The position numbers were made by a program, and so were the translations under genes. DNA of 64,000 nt from NCBI RefSeq assembly GCF_010731815.2, contig NZ_AP022593.1, positions 5,890,001-5,954,000 of the forward strand, given 5' to 3'. The notes below the pieces were generated by a model. It saw nothing but the letters and a program-made list of their open reading frames with translations, did no database searches and had not been told where the DNA came from. This DNA comes from Mycolicibacterium arabiense. Its GTDB lineage: Bacteria > Actinomycetota > Actinomycetes > Mycobacteriales > Mycobacteriaceae. The number at the start of each line of letters is the position of its first letter. Within the stretch, counting starts at the first letter, position 1. Below, piece after piece: positions 21,421-30,945 of this stretch.

Positions 21421-21957
21421 ATGAGGATCACCCGCACCCTCGCCGTCGTCGCCACGGCGCTGGCCACTGCTGCGCTCGGCTCTGCCGGCCCTGCCCGCGC
21501 CGACCAGGTGATGGAGGGCGTCTACGGCTACACCCAGGGCGACGTGGTCGCGGACTGGGTGATCTACCCCAGCTGCGTCCCCACCGTCGGCGACCTGCGG
21601 GTCAACCTGGAGCTGCCGGTGGCGTGCCGGCTGCACGTCGCCGCGAACCCGTCGACGAAGGTCGCAGGCGGCGACGCCCGGCTCACCAACGGCGTCTGGA
21701 CGTTCTCGACGAACAAGAAGGACGGCCTGACGTGTCCCGACGGCGCCACCACCGCGCCGATCGTGGAGACGTACGAATTCGACGACCGCACGATGTCGGG
21801 CACCCGCTCGGTGTCCTTCAGCGACGTGTGCGACGGCCAGGTCGCGGCGAACATCCTGACCTACCCGTTCACGCTGGCGTACAAGGGTCCGCTGCCGATC
21901 CCCGTCGACCGCTACCCGCTGTACTGCGAGCCGGGCGGACTGAAGAGGTGCTTCTGA
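21421..21957 (+). CDS. Exported protein of unknown function
   Basis: 178 residues. The signal peptide MRITRTLAVVATALATAALGSAGPARA is cleaved before DQVMEGVYGY. The mature protein is small and Tyr/Asp-rich with five Cys (PSCVPT, VACRLH, LTCPDG, DVCDGQ, YCEPGG) plus a terminal CF, compatible with disulfides outside the membrane. I do not recognise the family; small secreted Cys-containing proteins of this style are common in mycobacteria. Confidence 0.72.
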   Translation: MRITRTLAVVATALATAALGSAGPARADQVMEGVYGYTQGDVVADWVIYPSCVPTVGDLRVNLELPVACRLHVAANPSTKVAGGDARLTNGVWTFSTNKKDGLTCPDGATTAPIVETYEFDDRTMSGTRSVSFSDVCDGQVAANILTYPFTLAYKGPLPIPVDRYPLYCEPGGLKRCF

Positions 21958-22001
21958 GGGACGGTCAGACGGGCCCAACCCTCCCGGGTTAGTGTCGCTG
22001 C

Positions 22002-22790
22002 GTGATCGATGGGCAAACCCGGTTGACGCGTTACGAACGCCGGATGGAATGGCCACTGGCGGCGATCGCGCTGGTGTTCCTGGCGGTGTACTCGGTGCGT
22101 GTTCTCGAACAGCCTTCGGGAACGGCTGGCCGGCTAATCGAAGTGACCTGGATCGTGACGTGGGGCGTGTTCGGTGTCGACTTCCTGATCAGGTTGTGCC
22201 TCGCGCGGCCTCGAATGCGTTGGTTCGCCCGGCACTTGCCTGAACTTGCGATTCTGTTACTACCCGCACTGCGTCCACTCCGCCTCCTTACCCTTGCGGT
22301 CGTCGTGAACGTGCTGCAGCGCGCGATCGGTCGAACGGTCAGGGGTCGGGTGATCGTCTACACGGCCTTCGGTGCGGCGGTGATCGTCTACGGCGGTGCA
22401 CTGGCGATGCTGGACGTCGAGCGCTACGCACCCGACTCGAAGATCACTGACTTCGGGACTGCGCTGTGGTGGTCGTTCACGACCGTTACGACCGTCGGTT
22501 ACGGAGACACCTATCCGACGAGCGGGGGTGGCCGACTCGTCGCGGTCGCGCTCATGGTCGCCGGCGTCAGCCTCCTCGGTGTCGTCACCGCCACACTGGC
22601 GTCCTGGATCGTCGAACGCGTCGCCGAAGAAGACTCCGCGCAGAAGGCGGCCACGGCAGCCCAGCTCGAAGAGTTGCGCAGAGAGATCCGCGAGTTGCTG
22701 GACTCGAACCACCGTCAGGCTCCGCGCGCCTATGGTGAATCCGATGGGCGGGGCCGGACCAACTCGACGGAAGGCAGTGGCGGCGCATGA
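22002..22790 (+). CDS. Potassium channel family protein
   Basis: 262-residue inner-membrane ion channel. Voltage-sensor-like helices lie in residues about 15-110, with a short Arg-containing segment (ALRPLRLLTLAVVVNVLQRAIGR) resembling S4. A pore loop carries the K+ selectivity filter TTVTTVGYGDTYP, and the last transmembrane helix (LVAVALMVAGVSLLGVVTATLASWIV) precedes a charged coiled-coil-like tail (AQKAATAAQLEELRREIREL) that could tetramerise. No RCK/TrkA domain is present. The GTG start at 22002 is supported by the extent of the first helix. The stop overlaps the next start (ATGA). Confidence 0.88.
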   Translation: MIDGQTRLTRYERRMEWPLAAIALVFLAVYSVRVLEQPSGTAGRLIEVTWIVTWGVFGVDFLIRLCLARPRMRWFARHLPELAILLLPALRPLRLLTLAVVVNVLQRAIGRTVRGRVIVYTAFGAAVIVYGGALAMLDVERYAPDSKITDFGTALWWSFTTVTTVGYGDTYPTSGGGRLVAVALMVAGVSLLGVVTATLASWIVERVAEEDSAQKAATAAQLEELRREIRELLDSNHRQAPRAYGESDGRGRTNSTEGSGGA

Positions 22791-23860
22791 CCAAGCGAGT
22801 CGTGGTCTGGGGAACGGGCTTCGTGGGCAAGATGGTGATCGCCGAGATCGCCAGGCACCCGTTCTTCGAACTGGTCGGGGTCGGCGTGAGCAACCCCGAC
22901 AAGGTCGGTCGCGACGTCGGCGAACTGTGCGGGCTCGACGAACCGCTGGGGTTGACCGCCACCGCCGACGTCGATGCGCTGATCGCCCTGGCGCCCGATG
23001 CGCTCGTGCACTACGGGCCCACCGCGGCGCAGGCGGACGACAACATCGCGCTCATCACGAGGTTCCTGCGGGCCGGCATCGACGTCTGTTCGACGTCGAT
23101 GACGCCGTGGGTGTGGCCGTCGATGAAGCTGAACCCGCCGAACTGGATCGAGCCGATCACCGAAGCGTGCGAGGCCGGCCAGTCGTCCTGCCTGACCACC
23201 GGCATCGACCCTGGCTTCGCCAACGACCTGTTCCCGATGACGCTGATGGGCCTGTGCGGTGAAGTGCGCAAGGTCCGCGCATCCGAGCTGCTCGACTACA
23301 CCAACTACGAGGGCGACTACGAATTCGAGATGGGCATCGGCAAGCCGCCTGAGCACCGACCTCTGCTGGAGAACAAGGATATCCTCGTCTTCGCTTGGGG
23401 CGCAACCGTTCCGATGATTGCCCACGCAGCAGGCATCGAACTCGACGAGATCACCACCACGTGGGACAAGTGGGTCACGCCGGTCGAGGTCAAGTCGGCC
23501 AAGGGGGTCATCGAGCCGGGCAACGTCGCGGCCGTCCGCTTCACCATCAACGGAGTCTTCAACGGCGAGACGCGAATTCAGCTCGAACACGTCAACCGCG
23601 TGGGCGCCGACTCGGCGCCCGACTGGCCGACTGGCAACGACAACGACGTCTACCGCGTCGAGATCGAAGGCAGCCCCAGCATCACCCAGGAGACCGCGTT
23701 CCGCTTCACCGACGGATCCGGACGCGACGCGGCGGCCGCCGGCTGCCTCGCCACCGGCATGCGCGCCCTGAACGCCGTCCCCGCCGTGAACGACCTACCG
23801 CCCGGGTGGGTCACGGCACTGGATCTCCCGCTCATCGCGGGCACCGGCACGATCCGCTGA
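22787..23860 (+). CDS. DapB-like NAD(P)H-dependent dehydrogenase
   Basis: 357 residues. An N-terminal Rossmann fold (KRVVVWGTGFVGKMVIAEI) and a second domain of the dihydrodipicolinate-reductase/2,4-diaminopentanoate-dehydrogenase type (CSTSMTPWVWPSMKLNPPNW, then TTGIDPGFANDLFPMTLMG). It is longer than true DapB (about 245 residues), so it is not the lysine-pathway enzyme. Many mycobacterial paralogues exist with unknown substrates. It overlaps the channel gene by four bases. Confidence 0.8.
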   Translation: MTKRVVVWGTGFVGKMVIAEIARHPFFELVGVGVSNPDKVGRDVGELCGLDEPLGLTATADVDALIALAPDALVHYGPTAAQADDNIALITRFLRAGIDVCSTSMTPWVWPSMKLNPPNWIEPITEACEAGQSSCLTTGIDPGFANDLFPMTLMGLCGEVRKVRASELLDYTNYEGDYEFEMGIGKPPEHRPLLENKDILVFAWGATVPMIAHAAGIELDEITTTWDKWVTPVEVKSAKGVIEPGNVAAVRFTINGVFNGETRIQLEHVNRVGADSAPDWPTGNDNDVYRVEIEGSPSITQETAFRFTDGSGRDAAAAGCLATGMRALNAVPAVNDLPPGWVTALDLPLIAGTGTIR

Positions 23861-23861
23861 C

Positions 23862-25667
23862 GTGACCACCGGCCTGGGCCTCTCGAACGGAGCCACGAAC
23901 CTCACCGCCGTGGCGGTCGGCCGGGCGGCCGTGCGCCGCAGCGCCGTCCTCACCCTGTACCCGCACCGACCGCCGGAAGTCGGGGTCCCCAGCGAGAACC
24001 CGAACCTCGCCGAACGCGGTTTGATCCTCACCGACTTCGTCGACAGGGTGGGGGACCCCGTTGGGCTGTTGGCCCCCGACGGTTCGAGCCACCGCGCGGA
24101 CGTCCTGCTCGCAGAAGCGCTACGAGCCATGCTGCGCACGGTCGACCCCGGTGCGGGCGGCGAACCCGTCGGCATCGCCTACCCGGCGCACTGGCGGCCC
24201 GCTGCCGTCGAGGCCCTGCGCGGCACGCTGCTCAGCATGCCGGAGTTCCGCGCGCCCCGTCAGGTGCACCTCAGCCCCGACGCGACGGCTGCGCTGACCG
24301 CTCTGCAAGAGCACCCGGGCGTGCCGGCGCGGGGGGTGATCGCCGTGTGCGACTTCGGCGGCACCGGCACCAGCATCACGCTCGCCGACGCAGCCAACGG
24401 ATTTGCCCCTCTCGCACCGACCGAACGCCATCTCGACTTCTCCGGTGATCAGGTGGACCAGGCGCTGCTCACCCACGTCGTAGGTGGCCTGTCATCGGCG
24501 GGATCGGTTGACCTGACCGGAACCTCGGCCATCGGATCGCTCACCCGGCTGCGGGCCCAGTGCCGTGCCGCCAAGGAGCGTCTGTCGACGGCGTCGGTCA
24601 CGGCGCTGGCAGCCGACCTGCCCGGGCGCGGCGGCGACATCCGGGTCACTCGTACCGAACTCGACGAGGCGATCCGAGACCCCCTCGCCGCGTTCGTCGA
24701 GGACCTGCAGCAGACGTTGCAGCGCATCGGGATTCGGCCCGCTGACCTGGCGGCCGTCGCAACCGTCGGTGGCGGCGCCCGCATCCCGTTGGTGACGACG
24801 ACGCTGTCGGAGCACCTCCGGGTGCCCATCATCGCCGGCGCGCACCCAGAACTCGCCGCGGCGATCGGCGGGGGACTGCTCGCCGTGCGCGGCACCGTCG
24901 TCGAGGACGCCACCTCGATGGCGCCGGCTGCCGGTGCCGCGGCAGCCGCCGCCGTCGCCGCAGCGGGTGCCGGAGCAGCATCGGCCGTCGCGGCAGATGC
25001 GACCCAGTCCAGCGACTCTCGCGCACTCGCCTGGTCGGACGCCGACGACGTCCCGGACGTGGCGCCGTCCGAGGCGTACGAACCCCAGGCCTATCAGCCG
25101 CAGCCCTACAAACCCGACGCCGGCGAGAGCGCCCGTCCGCGACTCGCCTTCGCCGAGACCGAGGAACCGGAGCAGGAGCAGGAGCGGCGCCGAGCGTGGT
25201 ACCGAAACCCGTTCGTTGTCATGGCGATCGCCTTGGCGGTGGTCGTCGCCGCGATCGGTGCCGCCATCCTGCTGACCCGCAGCGGCGACGACGAGCCATC
25301 ATCGCCGTCGGACACCACCCCGACCACCTCGCCGCAGGCACCCACCCTGGCGCCCGAGAGCACCGTGCCCGCGCCCGCGCCTGCGCCTGCCGAACCGGGT
25401 GCGGGCAGCGCCCCGCCCCCGCAACGGACGGTCACCCGGCAACCTGCGCCCGCGCCTGCACCCGCACCGGAGGCTCCGCCGCCGAGCACCGAGCCGCCGC
25501 CGCCACCACCTCCGCCACCGTCGACGGAACCCCCGCCACCGCCTCCGCCGTCGACCGAGCCGCCACCACCGCCGCCATCGACCCAGCCGCCGATCATTCC
25601 GACGCTGCCGTACCCCACCATTCCCGGCTTACCGTTCGTCCCCGCACCGGTACTGCCTGCGCCCTAG
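23862..25667 (+). CDS. Hsp70-like protein with transmembrane anchor and Pro-rich tail
   Basis: 601 residues. Residues about 1-345 resemble the actin/Hsp70 ATPase fold: LGLSNGATNLTAVAVG at the N-terminus, the phosphate-2 motif AVCDFGGTGTSITLAD, and VATVGGGARIPLVTTTLSEHL (adenosine motif). The DnaK substrate-binding domain is absent. Instead there is an Ala-rich linker, a transmembrane helix (PFVVMAIALAVVVAAIGAAILLT, about residue 455) and an outward Pro-rich tail with STEPPPPP repeats. It is therefore a membrane-anchored, non-chaperone Hsp70 relative, perhaps a cell-envelope sensor. GTG 23862 starts one base after the preceding stop. Confidence 0.8.
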   Translation: MTTGLGLSNGATNLTAVAVGRAAVRRSAVLTLYPHRPPEVGVPSENPNLAERGLILTDFVDRVGDPVGLLAPDGSSHRADVLLAEALRAMLRTVDPGAGGEPVGIAYPAHWRPAAVEALRGTLLSMPEFRAPRQVHLSPDATAALTALQEHPGVPARGVIAVCDFGGTGTSITLADAANGFAPLAPTERHLDFSGDQVDQALLTHVVGGLSSAGSVDLTGTSAIGSLTRLRAQCRAAKERLSTASVTALAADLPGRGGDIRVTRTELDEAIRDPLAAFVEDLQQTLQRIGIRPADLAAVATVGGGARIPLVTTTLSEHLRVPIIAGAHPELAAAIGGGLLAVRGTVVEDATSMAPAAGAAAAAAVAAAGAGAASAVAADATQSSDSRALAWSDADDVPDVAPSEAYEPQAYQPQPYKPDAGESARPRLAFAETEEPEQEQERRRAWYRNPFVVMAIALAVVVAAIGAAILLTRSGDDEPSSPSDTTPTTSPQAPTLAPESTVPAPAPAPAEPGAGSAPPPQRTVTRQPAPAPAPAPEAPPPSTEPPPPPPPPPSTEPPPPPPPSTEPPPPPPSTQPPIIPTLPYPTIPGLPFVPAPVLPAP

Positions 25668-25678
25668 GAAGGAACCCC

Positions 25679-27424
25679 GTGACTGACACCGACGGTCTGC
25701 TCTTCGACCCGCACACCTACGACCCGCAGGAGTTCGACGCCGAGACACGTCGGCTGCTGCGCGCGACCATCGACTTCTTCGAGGGGCAGGGCAAGAAGCG
25801 CATCCTCGACGACGACCTGAAGGCGCAATGGCCCGCGGAGTTCGTCGAATTCGTCAAGCGAGAGAAGCTCTTCGCGACCTTCCTAACCCCCTCGGAGTTC
25901 GCCGACGGGAACCCGGACAAGCGGTGGGACGGCGCACGCAACGCCGCACTCGCCGAGATCCTCGGGTTCTACGGCCTGACGTACTGGTACACCGAGCAGG
26001 TCACCATCCTCGGGCTCGGGCCGGTGTGGCAGAGCGAGAACAAGGACGCCAAGCTGCGCGCCGCCGACGATCTCGAGGCCGGCGAGGTGATGGCCTTCGG
26101 GCTGTCCGAACGCGAGCACGGCGCCGACGTCTACAGCACCGACATGGTGCTGACTCCGGCGAGCGAGGAAGACCGCGCCAACGGCATCCTCTACCGGGCG
26201 TCGGGGGAGAAGTACTACATCGGCAACGGCAACGTCGCGAGCCTGGTGTCAGTATTCGGCAGGCGCGGTGACGTCGGAGGTCAGGACGCATACGTCTTCT
26301 TCGCCGCCGACAGCCGCCACGCGGACTACCACCTGATCGACAACGTCGTGCACATGCAGATCTACGTGAGCACGTTCCGGCTGGAGAACTATCCCGTGCG
26401 GGCCGAGGACATCCTGCACACCGGTGTCGAGGCGTTCAGTGCCGCACTCAACACCGTCAACGTCGGGAAGTTCAACCTGTGCTCGTCGTCGATCGGCATG
26501 ACGGAACACGCGTTCTACGAGGCGATCACGCACGCACAGAACCGCATCCTCTACGGGAACCCCGTCACCGACTTCGGCCACGTCCGGGTCAACTTCGTCG
26601 ACGCCTACTCGCGCATGATCGCGATGAAGGCGTTCAGCCGACGCGCCGTCGACTACTTCCGCAGCGCAAGCCTGGACGACCGGCGTTACCTCTTGTTCAA
26701 CCCCATGACCAAGGCGAAGGTGACCATGGAGGGCGAGACGGTGATGCGGTCGCTGCACGACGTCATCGCGGCCAAGGGCTATGAGAAGAACACGATGTTC
26801 CGCGAGGTCGCACAGCTCATCGGTTGCCTCCCGCGGCTGGAGGGCACCGTCCACGTCAACGTCGGCCTGGTGCTCAAGTTCATGCCGAACTACATGCTCA
26901 ATCCCCGCGAGTACCCGGCGATCCCGACCCGCAACGACGCTGCGGACGACGTCTTCTTCTGGAAGCAGGGGCCGACCCGCGGAGCCGGTCAGGTCCAGTT
27001 CGCCGACTGGACCCCGGTGTACGAGCGCCACGCCCACATTCCCAACGTCGCCGTCTTCTACGACCAGGCCCGGGCGTTCCGCGAGCTGCTCGTCACCGCC
27101 GCGCCCGATGCGGCGCAGGTCAAGGACCTCGACTTCATGCTCGACGTCGGCCACCTGTTCTCACTGATCGTGTACGGCCAGCTGATCCTCGAACAAGCGG
27201 AACTGGCCGGTCTCGACGACGACATCGTGGATTCGATCTTCGACTTTCAGGTCCGCGACTTCAGCGCATATGCCGTTGCGCTGTACGGCAAGCCAACCTC
27301 GACGGAGGCGCAGCAGAGCTGGGCGCTGGGCGCCGTCCGAAAGCCGGTTCCCGACGGCGAACGGTTCGACCGCGTGTGGCAGCGGGTCAAGGCCTACGAC
27401 GGCGCCTACGAGATGGCGCCCTGA
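25679..27424 (+). CDS. Acyl-CoA dehydrogenase (FadE type)
   Basis: 581-residue flavoenzyme. The FAD/substrate-binding hallmark is AFGLSEREHGADVYSTDM (the A-x-x-x-x-E/T...G-S/A-D segment), followed by beta-domain residues and the C-terminal helical bundle. It is longer than canonical 380-residue enzymes, like the larger mycobacterial FadE subclass. GTG at 25679 has an AGGAAGGA site just upstream. Probable role: alpha,beta-dehydrogenation of an acyl-CoA; chain length is unknown. Confidence 0.86.
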   Translation: MTDTDGLLFDPHTYDPQEFDAETRRLLRATIDFFEGQGKKRILDDDLKAQWPAEFVEFVKREKLFATFLTPSEFADGNPDKRWDGARNAALAEILGFYGLTYWYTEQVTILGLGPVWQSENKDAKLRAADDLEAGEVMAFGLSEREHGADVYSTDMVLTPASEEDRANGILYRASGEKYYIGNGNVASLVSVFGRRGDVGGQDAYVFFAADSRHADYHLIDNVVHMQIYVSTFRLENYPVRAEDILHTGVEAFSAALNTVNVGKFNLCSSSIGMTEHAFYEAITHAQNRILYGNPVTDFGHVRVNFVDAYSRMIAMKAFSRRAVDYFRSASLDDRRYLLFNPMTKAKVTMEGETVMRSLHDVIAAKGYEKNTMFREVAQLIGCLPRLEGTVHVNVGLVLKFMPNYMLNPREYPAIPTRNDAADDVFFWKQGPTRGAGQVQFADWTPVYERHAHIPNVAVFYDQARAFRELLVTAAPDAAQVKDLDFMLDVGHLFSLIVYGQLILEQAELAGLDDDIVDSIFDFQVRDFSAYAVALYGKPTSTEAQQSWALGAVRKPVPDGERFDRVWQRVKAYDGAYEMAP

Positions 27425-27498
27425 CGTGCTGAGCCCAGCCTGACCAGATAACCGACGGGCAACGCTATCTTGCCACGACGTCTGCTAGCCTTCGAGGC

Positions 27499-28470
27499 GT
27501 GCACACCGTTGCCATTCTCGCGCTGCCCGACGTCGTCGCCTTCGATCTCTCGACGCCGGTGGAGGTGTTCGGTCGCGCCGAGGCGCCCGACGGCGGGCCC
27601 GGCTACCGAATCTTGGTGTGCGGCAGTGCACCCGAGGTGGATGCGGGACCCATGCGGATCGCCACCGACCACGGGCTCGACGCGCTGGCGTCCGCCGACA
27701 CCGTCATCGTGCCCGGTCGCAACGACGTCTCCACTCCGCCGCCGCCCGAGGTGCTCGACGCCCTGCGCGCCGCCCACGCCGCGGGCACGCGGGTGGCCTC
27801 GATCTGCTCGGGTGCGTTCACGCTGGCCGACGCGGGACTGCTCGACGGGCGGCGGGCAACCACGCACTGGGTGGCTACCGAGACGTTCAGGGCGAGATAC
27901 CCCAGCGTCCTGCTGGAGCCCGACGTGCTCTACGTCGACGACGGGGACGTGTTGACCTCGGCCGGCGCGTCGGCGGGTCTCGACCTCTGCCTGCACATGG
28001 TGCAGCGCGACCTCGGTGCGGTCGCCGCCGCCCAGGCCGCCCGGCTCGCGGTGGCGCCCCTGCACCGCACCGGCGGACAAGCCCAGTTCATCGTCCGCAA
28101 CCTGGCTTCGGTGACCATCGCCCACGCCATGGGCCGGCGCACCGAACTCGACGGAGTCCTCGAGTGGATCGAACAGGAAGCACACCGCGACCTGGCCCTG
28201 GGCGACATCGCAGCCCACGCGTCGGTCAGCATCCGCACACTCAACCGACGCTTCCAGTCCGAGACGGGGCAGACCCCGATCCAGTGGCTGGCGGGGGTGC
28301 GCGTCCGGCACGCCCAGCAGATGCTCGAGACCACCGATCTGGGTGTCGAACGGATCGGCAGGGAGGTCGGCTTCACGTCACCGGCCAACTTCCGAGAGCA
28401 GTTTCGCCGGCTCGCCGGGGTGTCGCCGCAGGGCTATCGCAGCACCTTCCGCGAGCGCGCCGCGTCCTGA
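27499..28470 (+). CDS. GlxA/AraC-family regulator with DJ-1/PfpI domain
   Basis: 323 residues. The N-terminal class I glutamine-amidotransferase-like domain (residues 1-170) includes the nucleophile-elbow-like VASICSGAFTLADAGLLDGRR and then THW. The C-terminal AraC double HTH (residues about 220-320) includes LALGDIAAHASVSIRTLNRRF and VGFTSPANFREQFRR. These proteins usually act as activators whose amidase-like domain senses a small molecule; the ligand is unknown. GTG 27499 was chosen as the first start matching the family N-terminus. The convergent methyltransferase stop lies three bases away. Confidence 0.9.
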   Translation: MHTVAILALPDVVAFDLSTPVEVFGRAEAPDGGPGYRILVCGSAPEVDAGPMRIATDHGLDALASADTVIVPGRNDVSTPPPPEVLDALRAAHAAGTRVASICSGAFTLADAGLLDGRRATTHWVATETFRARYPSVLLEPDVLYVDDGDVLTSAGASAGLDLCLHMVQRDLGAVAAAQAARLAVAPLHRTGGQAQFIVRNLASVTIAHAMGRRTELDGVLEWIEQEAHRDLALGDIAAHASVSIRTLNRRFQSETGQTPIQWLAGVRVRHAQQMLETTDLGVERIGREVGFTSPANFREQFRRLAGVSPQGYRSTFRERAAS

Positions 28471-28473
28471 CCG

Positions 28474-29556
28474 TCAGTCCTCGACGCGGTTGCGCTTCTC
28501 GAGCACCAACAGTGCCAAGGGAATTCGTATGCGCTCCGGCGCGGCGGCCAAGCGGCCGGCGACACCCGACTCCAGCCGATCGAAGAAAGGCTCGACGGGG
28601 CGGTCGGCGTCGAGTGCCTCGGCAAGGGTGGGGAACAGCGCGTTGCGCAGGAATGCCGCCCACTGCGCCCCGAAGGCGTCGGCCTTCCCGTCGGCCTGGT
28701 ACTGCTTCCAGAACCTGTCCTCGGCGTCGAACAACTCCATGTGGATGATGGACAGCTTCTCGAACGTGCCCGAAGGCGCGAAGGGCGAACCGAAGTCCTT
28801 CCCGGTGCGGCCCACGATCGGAATCGCCATCCGTGCGTGCTCGTCGGCGCCGATCACCGCGTCGCACTCGAGTTCGGCGAGAGTGTCGAGCATCGCGTCG
28901 AGCAGCGGCCCGAACCCCAGCTGGCCATCCTCGTCCACGCCCAGCGTCAACACGACGAGCCGACCACCCGGAGCGAGTTCGCGGCCGCGGAACGCCACGA
29001 ACTCGTGCCAGTCGTGGGCGGCTCGCTTCGCATGGGCCCGGCGGACGCCGTCGTCCCCGCTGTAAGCGGCCAGCAAGTGATCGCCGACCGGCAGTGGGTC
29101 ACCGCCCATCCACTGCAGCGCCCACGACGACCAGGCCAGGTTCACGCTGTTCGACGGGAGTATCTGCCCGTAGTACGAGCGGCCGACCGCCGATGCGAAC
29201 GCCGCCTTGTCCCGCTGTAGGTAGCTGTCCGGATCGTCGGTGAGGGTGCGGAACAGTGCGGTGAAGTCGTTGTCGGGTACGTCGGTATGGGTCACCAGGA
29301 TGGAGTGCTCCGGACGGGTCCGCTTGCGCAACACCGAGATCGCCGCGCACACCGGCAGCACCGAATTGTGACCGGTACCGGCTCCGTAGTCGGCGATCAC
29401 GATCGGCCGCGGGGGGCGTGGGATCGGCACCACTTCGGCGGCCTGCTCGAAAAGGGTTATCGCCTGCCGCAATCCGGCAGCCTGCAGCCGCGAGGCAGCG
29501 CTGTACCAGGCGCTGTCCTTAGGCTCCGGCCGCACCACGTTGCTCGACTCCGGCAT
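28474..29556 (-). CDS. SABATH-type SAM-dependent carboxyl methyltransferase
   Basis: 360-residue methyltransferase. The SAM site is IVIADYGAGTGHNSVLPV. SABATH hallmarks are a Gln-containing N-terminal helix (AAGLRQAITLFEQA), THTDVPDNDFTALFRTL, SYYGQILPSNSVNLAWSSWALQWM, and a long helical cap domain in the C-terminal half. Plant SABATH enzymes methylate carboxyl groups of salicylate, benzoate or jasmonate. From memory, mycobacterial relatives have been shown to make fatty-acid methyl esters. The natural substrate here is unknown. ATG 29556. Confidence 0.82.
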   Translation of the reverse strand: MPESSNVVRPEPKDSAWYSAASRLQAAGLRQAITLFEQAAEVVPIPRPPRPIVIADYGAGTGHNSVLPVCAAISVLRKRTRPEHSILVTHTDVPDNDFTALFRTLTDDPDSYLQRDKAAFASAVGRSYYGQILPSNSVNLAWSSWALQWMGGDPLPVGDHLLAAYSGDDGVRRAHAKRAAHDWHEFVAFRGRELAPGGRLVVLTLGVDEDGQLGFGPLLDAMLDTLAELECDAVIGADEHARMAIPIVGRTGKDFGSPFAPSGTFEKLSIIHMELFDAEDRFWKQYQADGKADAFGAQWAAFLRNALFPTLAEALDADRPVEPFFDRLESGVAGRLAAAPERIRIPLALLVLEKRNRVED

Positions 29557-29601
29557 GAGGAAACGTTAGCTCCAAATCCGGGGTCGTGACAGACTGCGGC
29601 C

Positions 29602-30312
29602 ATGAGTCGTGGAGACGCGCCGCGCATACTCACCGGCATCGCGGTGGCGACCATGATCGCCTCGATCATCGGGTTCGTCGCGACGATGGTCCTCAACGCC
29701 TTGGTCTTCGACGACTACGACGCCTACGGCGAGGTGCCGATCCCCGGGACGGGCAGCGTCCACCTTCCCGAGGGCGAGGTGACCATCAGCTTCCACACCA
29801 TGATCATCGGAGAAGGCGGCGGCCTGCCCGTGCCCCGCATGAAGATCTCGATCGCGCCCCCCGACGGGGTGCCCGACCCCGTTCTGGTCGAGGACGTTGG
29901 TGGCACGACCACGGTCAACAACGATGCGCGCGTCCAGGTCTGGACGGCTCAGATCCCCGCCGAGGGTGACTACGGGATCACCACCGAAGGGCAGGTGAGT
30001 GCCTACGTCAATCCCACGCTGGCGTTCGGCCACGGCAGCCCCTACGGCCACCTGCCCGAGATCTTCGCGATCGTCTTCGGCGTCGCGCTCGTTGATCTGA
30101 TCATCGTCATCGTCTGGATCTACAGGCGAAAGACCCCCGAATCGACGGTCACGCATCACCCGTTACCGGTCGACGCCGTGGGCGCCTACGTCCCGACAGA
30201 CCAGGGCATCCGGATCCAGGAACTCGACACCCTTGCCAGGCTTCGTGATTCGGGCGCACTGACCGAGGACGAGTTCGAGGCCGAGAAGAAGCGGGTGCTG
30301 GACGGGCGCTGA
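29602..30312 (+). CDS. Membrane protein with C-terminal SHOCT domain
   Basis: 236 residues. Transmembrane helix near residues 8-33 (ILTGIAVATMIASIIGFVATMVL), an extracytoplasmic beta-rich domain of about 120 residues, and a second helix (IFAIVFGVALVDLIIVIVWIY). A cytoplasmic tail ends in a SHOCT motif (LDTLARLRDSGALTEDEFEAEKKRVL), a short helical oligomerisation module. Function unknown. The stop directly abuts that of the convergent MBL hydrolase gene. Confidence 0.78.
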   Translation: MSRGDAPRILTGIAVATMIASIIGFVATMVLNALVFDDYDAYGEVPIPGTGSVHLPEGEVTISFHTMIIGEGGGLPVPRMKISIAPPDGVPDPVLVEDVGGTTTVNNDARVQVWTAQIPAEGDYGITTEGQVSAYVNPTLAFGHGSPYGHLPEIFAIVFGVALVDLIIVIVWIYRRKTPESTVTHHPLPVDAVGAYVPTDQGIRIQELDTLARLRDSGALTEDEFEAEKKRVLDGR

Positions 30313-30945
30313 CTAGTGCCCGCGGGCGACCCACTCGTCGTAGTGCACGATCTCGTCGCCGATGGTCGTGGTGTCGCCGTGGCCCGTGTAGACGGCCGTC
30401 TCGCCGGGGAGCATGCCGAGGCGTCCCGAGATGGACTCGAGGATGGTCGGGAAGTCGGAGTAGGAACGCCCCGTCGCGCCCGGTCCGCCGTTGAACAGCG
30501 TGTCCCCGCTGAACACTGCCTGCAGGTCGGGAGCGAACCAGCACACCGAACCGGGGGAGTGTCCGGGCGTGTGCAGCGCGCGGATCTCCACGCTGCCCGC
30601 CCGCAGCACGAACCCATCCTCGACGCTGCGGAATTCGCTGTCCGGGTGGGTCGTTCGCCACAGCATGTCGTCGGCGGGGTGCATCAGCACGGGCGCGTCG
30701 AGCGCCCTGCCCAGCTCGGGCGCCACGGTGATGTGGTCGTTGTGTCCGTGCGTGCAGACCACCGCGACGACGTTGCGTCCGCGCACCGCGTCGATGATCG
30801 GCTGCGCGGTGTGCGCGGCGTCGAAGACCACGACGTCGGACTCGTCGCCCACCACCCAGATGTTGTTGTCGACGTCCCAGCTGCCACCGTCGAGTTCGAA
30901 CGTGCCGCTGGTGACGATTCGCTCGATGTTGTTCGCGGCGCTCAC
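30313..30945 (-). CDS. MBL-fold metallo-hydrolase
   Basis: 210-residue metallo-beta-lactamase-fold protein of the glyoxalase II-like group. Zinc ligands are in CTHGHNDHI (HxHxDH), [22 protein letters not shown] and TGHGD. It is translationally coupled to mscR (GTGA overlap), the arrangement seen around Rv2259/Rv2260 of M. tuberculosis. Inference: a mycothiol-thioester hydrolase, possibly S-formylmycothiol hydrolase, completing formaldehyde detoxification started by MscR. Confidence 0.87.
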   Translation of the reverse strand: MSAANNIERIVTSGTFELDGGSWDVDNNIWVVGDESDVVVFDAAHTAQPIIDAVRGRNVVAVVCTHGHNDHITVAPELGRALDAPVLMHPADDMLWRTTHPDSEFRSVEDGFVLRAGSVEIRALHTPGHSPGSVCWFAPDLQAVFSGDTLFNGGPGATGRSYSDFPTILESISGRLGMLPGETAVYTGHGDTTTIGDEIVHYDEWVARGH

